Below, piece by piece: positions 62,356 through 64,000 of a stretch of 64,000 nucleotides of DNA. The DNA is from Neorhizobium sp. Its GTDB lineage: Bacteria > Pseudomonadota > Alphaproteobacteria > Rhizobiales > Rhizobiaceae. The translations under genes and the position numbers were made by a program. Location of the stretch: assembly GCA_028283725.1 (NCBI GenBank), contig JAPWKC010000004.1, positions 620,001 to 684,000 on the forward strand, in the 5' to 3' direction. The stretch's first letter is position 1, and every line of letters begins with the position of its first letter. The notes beneath the pieces were generated by a model. The model was not told the origin of the DNA. It ran no database searches and saw only the letters and a list, made by a program, of their open reading frames with translations.

Positions 62356-63617
62356 CAGGAGGCCGCCCGCGAGAGAAGAAGATCACGCGCTTCGGCCAGA
62401 AGCGATTGAAGATCGCCGCCGAGGCCGGTTTCGCCAGACGGCACCACATCGCCAGCACCTCCCGCCGAAGCCGTCGCGCCGATGCCCCCCGGAAGCCTCG
62501 CCATGATTTCCGCCACCCGCGCCTGCGCCTCCTCCAGCATGGCCTGCGAAAACGCGCCGTCGGGAATGATGCCGGCCAGACCGAGCGTATCTGCCGGCTG
62601 ATCGGCGGCATCGGGTGCCAGCCTCAGTTCGAGCTTTTCCAGCCAGATATCCTCGTGGCTACGATGGCAGGCGGCCTGCACCTCGTCGCGGAAATCGCCA
62701 AGACGCGCAACGATATCGTGATGGGCTGCCGTACGGCCGGCGAGCCGGATGCGCAGCGCAAGGGGCCGGTCCTCCATACGCGCGACGACGGGCTCCAAAT
62801 GACGCTCGATCGACTGGAGCACGGTGCGGAGATCGGCTTCGCCATCGAGAACGACATCGAGCGACAGGAACCGCGCACTGTCGGTGATCAGTCGCTCGTA
62901 AGCGATGCGCCCATCCTCGACCGAGACCAGGACGGCGCCCTTTGCCCCCTGCTCGCGGATCGAGCGGCCCTGAAGGTTGCCGGGAAAGACAACGAGCGGA
63001 TCGGTGGCGACGATTTCGAAATCATGGACATGGCCGAGCGCCCAGTAATCATAGCCGCGGGAGCGCAGGTCCTCGACCGAACAGGGGGCATAGGGCGCAT
63101 GTGGTTCGCGACCGGTGAGCGAAGTGTGCAGGACGCCGATGTTGAACCAGCCGGCAACCGGCTTCGGATAATTCAGCGCCAGATTTTCACTGGCGGAGCG
63201 ATCGGCAAAGCCCTGGCCGTGCAGCGCCACTTTCAGATGATCGAGCATGAAGGTGCCGGGCTTGTTCACCGGGAATTCGCTGACATTTGCCGGCAGCGTG
63301 ATCGTTCTGGTGATGACGCTTGCCGCATCGTGATTGCCCTTCAGAAGAAAGACCGGGATGCCGGCGCGCTCCAGCCGGGCGATCTCGCGGTTGAAGAACA
63401 GGCCGATCTTGTTGTCCTTCCAGTCGCCGTCATAGACGTCACCCGCAACGAGGAAGAAGTCGACCTTCCTGTCGATGGCCGCATCGACAAGCGTGGTGAA
63501 GGCGCGGCGGCTTGCTTCGATGAAGAGTTCGGCGACGGCGGCATCCTTCAGCGAAAGCCCCTGAAAGGGACTGCCGAGATGCAGGTCGGCGGCGTGGATG
63601 AAGCGGAAGGCGGTCAT
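62355..63617 (-). CDS. YhaO-like DNA repair exonuclease (Mre11/SbcD-related)
   Basis: 420 residues. Calcineurin-like phosphoesterase with all metal-site motifs: HAADLHLGS, VAGDVYDGD, LKGNHD, VLHTS and LGHVHD. The C-terminal ~170 residues are a capping or DNA-binding domain as in YhaO. It is the first gene of a two-gene operon with the YhaN-like ATPase. Nothing aberrant; the start MTAFRFIHAADLHLG is unambiguous. Confidence 0.93.
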   Translation of the reverse strand: MTAFRFIHAADLHLGSPFQGLSLKDAAVAELFIEASRRAFTTLVDAAIDRKVDFFLVAGDVYDGDWKDNKIGLFFNREIARLERAGIPVFLLKGNHDAASVITRTITLPANVSEFPVNKPGTFMLDHLKVALHGQGFADRSASENLALNYPKPVAGWFNIGVLHTSLTGREPHAPYAPCSVEDLRSRGYDYWALGHVHDFEIVATDPLVVFPGNLQGRSIREQGAKGAVLVSVEDGRIAYERLITDSARFLSLDVVLDGEADLRTVLQSIERHLEPVVARMEDRPLALRIRLAGRTAAHHDIVARLGDFRDEVQAACHRSHEDIWLEKLELRLAPDAADQPADTLGLAGIIPDGAFSQAMLEEAQARVAEIMARLPGGIGATASAGGAGDVVPSGETGLGGDLQSLLAEARDLLLSRAAS

Positions 63618-63741
63618 CGTATCGACTCATGCGAACACATCGGGAACGCCAGACTTAGGGGATCGACCGCTGCGTGAAAAGGCTTCGCCGGCCCGGCGTC
63701 GCCATTTCCTGTTGATTGTCCCCCGGCAAGCACCTGCCTGC

Positions 63742-63778
63742 CAAAACACGAAGGGCCCGGCACATGCCGAGCCCTTCG
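63742..63778 (-). terminator. Intrinsic terminator downstream of inorganic pyrophosphatase
   Basis: CGAAGGGCCCGGCA-CA-TGCCGAGCCCTTCG: a 14 bp stem with one mismatch and a 2 nt turn (larger loop in practice). On the minus strand it is followed by TGTTTTGG. It lies 23 bp past the ppa stop codon. Confidence 0.75.
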
Positions 63779-63800
63779 CAGAAATGACGAACGGTCAGAA

Positions 63801-64000
63801 TTACTTCTTGTTCTTCTCGGCATAGGTCTTGATTGCCGCTGCGACTTCGGCTTCCGCCTTGGCGGCAGGCTCGAAGCCGTTCAGTTCGACGACCTTGCGC
63901 TTTGCCGGAAGCTGCTTGTAGACGCGGAAGAAGGCCTGCAGGCGCTCCTGCTCGATCGACGGAAGATCGGTGACTTCCTTGATATTGTCGTAGCTGGGGT
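63801..64000 (-). CDS. ppa: Inorganic pyrophosphatase, C-terminal part
   Basis: Partial; the gene continues beyond base 64000. The last ~66 codons read ...SYDNIKEVTDLPSIEQERL, then AFFRVYKQLPAKRKVVELNGF and end AEKNKK. This matches the C-terminal helix region of soluble type I pyrophosphatases (the Y.NI...DLP and FF..YK.L..K motifs; the YK pair is an active-site tyrosine/lysine). It hydrolyses PPi in the cytosol. Not in the ORF track because it is truncated by the window edge. Confidence 0.85.
   Translation of the reverse strand, partial: PSYDNIKEVTDLPSIEQERLQAFFRVYKQLPAKRKVVELNGFEPAAKAEAEVAAAIKTYAEKNKK

Noticed and set aside
1-64000. CRISPR arrays, insertion sequences or transposases
   Set aside because: No regularly spaced 25-40 bp direct repeats with unique spacers. 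The only arrays are the 15, 18 and 211-215 bp tandem repeats without spacers. No transposase motif seen.

Overview
The window looks like a chromosomal segment of a Rhizobiaceae alphaproteobacterium (Rhizobium/Agrobacterium/Sinorhizobium group). The evidence is a GC-rich sequence, the alphaproteobacterial nuoA-M gene order with rhizobia-type extra genes, an rkpA-rkpG-rkpH set as in the Sinorhizobium rkp-1 region, a YhaO/YhaN repair pair, and a rhizobial-type intergenic palindromic repeat. I see no plasmid, phage-integration or CRISPR signature.

Layout. (1) 1-13532, minus strand: the NADH:quinone oxidoreductase (complex I) operon nuoA-B-C-D-x-E-F-y-G-H-I-J-K-L-(M). Two non-canonical members are inserted: a small exported protein (x) between nuoD and nuoE, and a helix-hairpin-helix protein (y) between nuoF and nuoG. 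NuoE carries the same helix-hairpin-helix domain as a C-terminal extension. (2) 13915-14490: two near-identical tRNA-Asp(GTC) genes on the minus strand and tRNA-Val(TAC) on the plus strand. (3) 14660-18954, plus strand: a secreted parallel beta-helix protein, a 57-residue protein and an SGNH/GDSL hydrolase, with two intrinsic terminators. (4) 19117-45391: a Wzx/Wzy-type exopolysaccharide locus. It encodes GDP-fucose synthesis (gmd, fcl), GDP-mannose synthesis (manB, manC), an ExoY/WcaJ-type priming transferase, three glycosyltransferases, two hexapeptide acetyltransferases, Wzx flippase, a Wzy-like polymerase, an O-antigen-ligase-family protein, a Wzc/ExoP BY-kinase co-polymerase, a Wza-type OPX lipoprotein, and exported accessory proteins. 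A striking 211-215 bp tandem repeat at 20231-20850 was made by partial duplication of an acetyltransferase gene end. (5) 45712-58825: a PPP phosphatase, then the divergent or convergent rkpH-rkpG-rkpA block (SDR, alpha-oxoamine synthase, 2481-residue reducing PKS/FAS), a second OPX lipoprotein, and two DUF6030-like paralogues (44339-45391 and 57965-58825) that bracket it. (6) 58828-64000: YhaN-like and YhaO-like repair proteins, then the 3' end of inorganic pyrophosphatase.

How the genes work together. The EPS locus supplies GDP-sugars, builds a lipid-linked and probably acetylated, fucose-containing repeat unit, and exports it through Wzc/Wza. The rkp block combines a thioesterase-less reducing PKS, a PLP alpha-oxoamine synthase and a ketosphinganine-reductase-like SDR. 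This is the same logic as eukaryotic sphinganine-analogue (fumonisin-type) synthesis, so I propose that it makes an amino-alcohol lipid for the cell surface. That is the most interesting system in the window. Gene starts were moved from the ORF-track starts where family start, Shine-Dalgarno or signal-peptide evidence favoured it.
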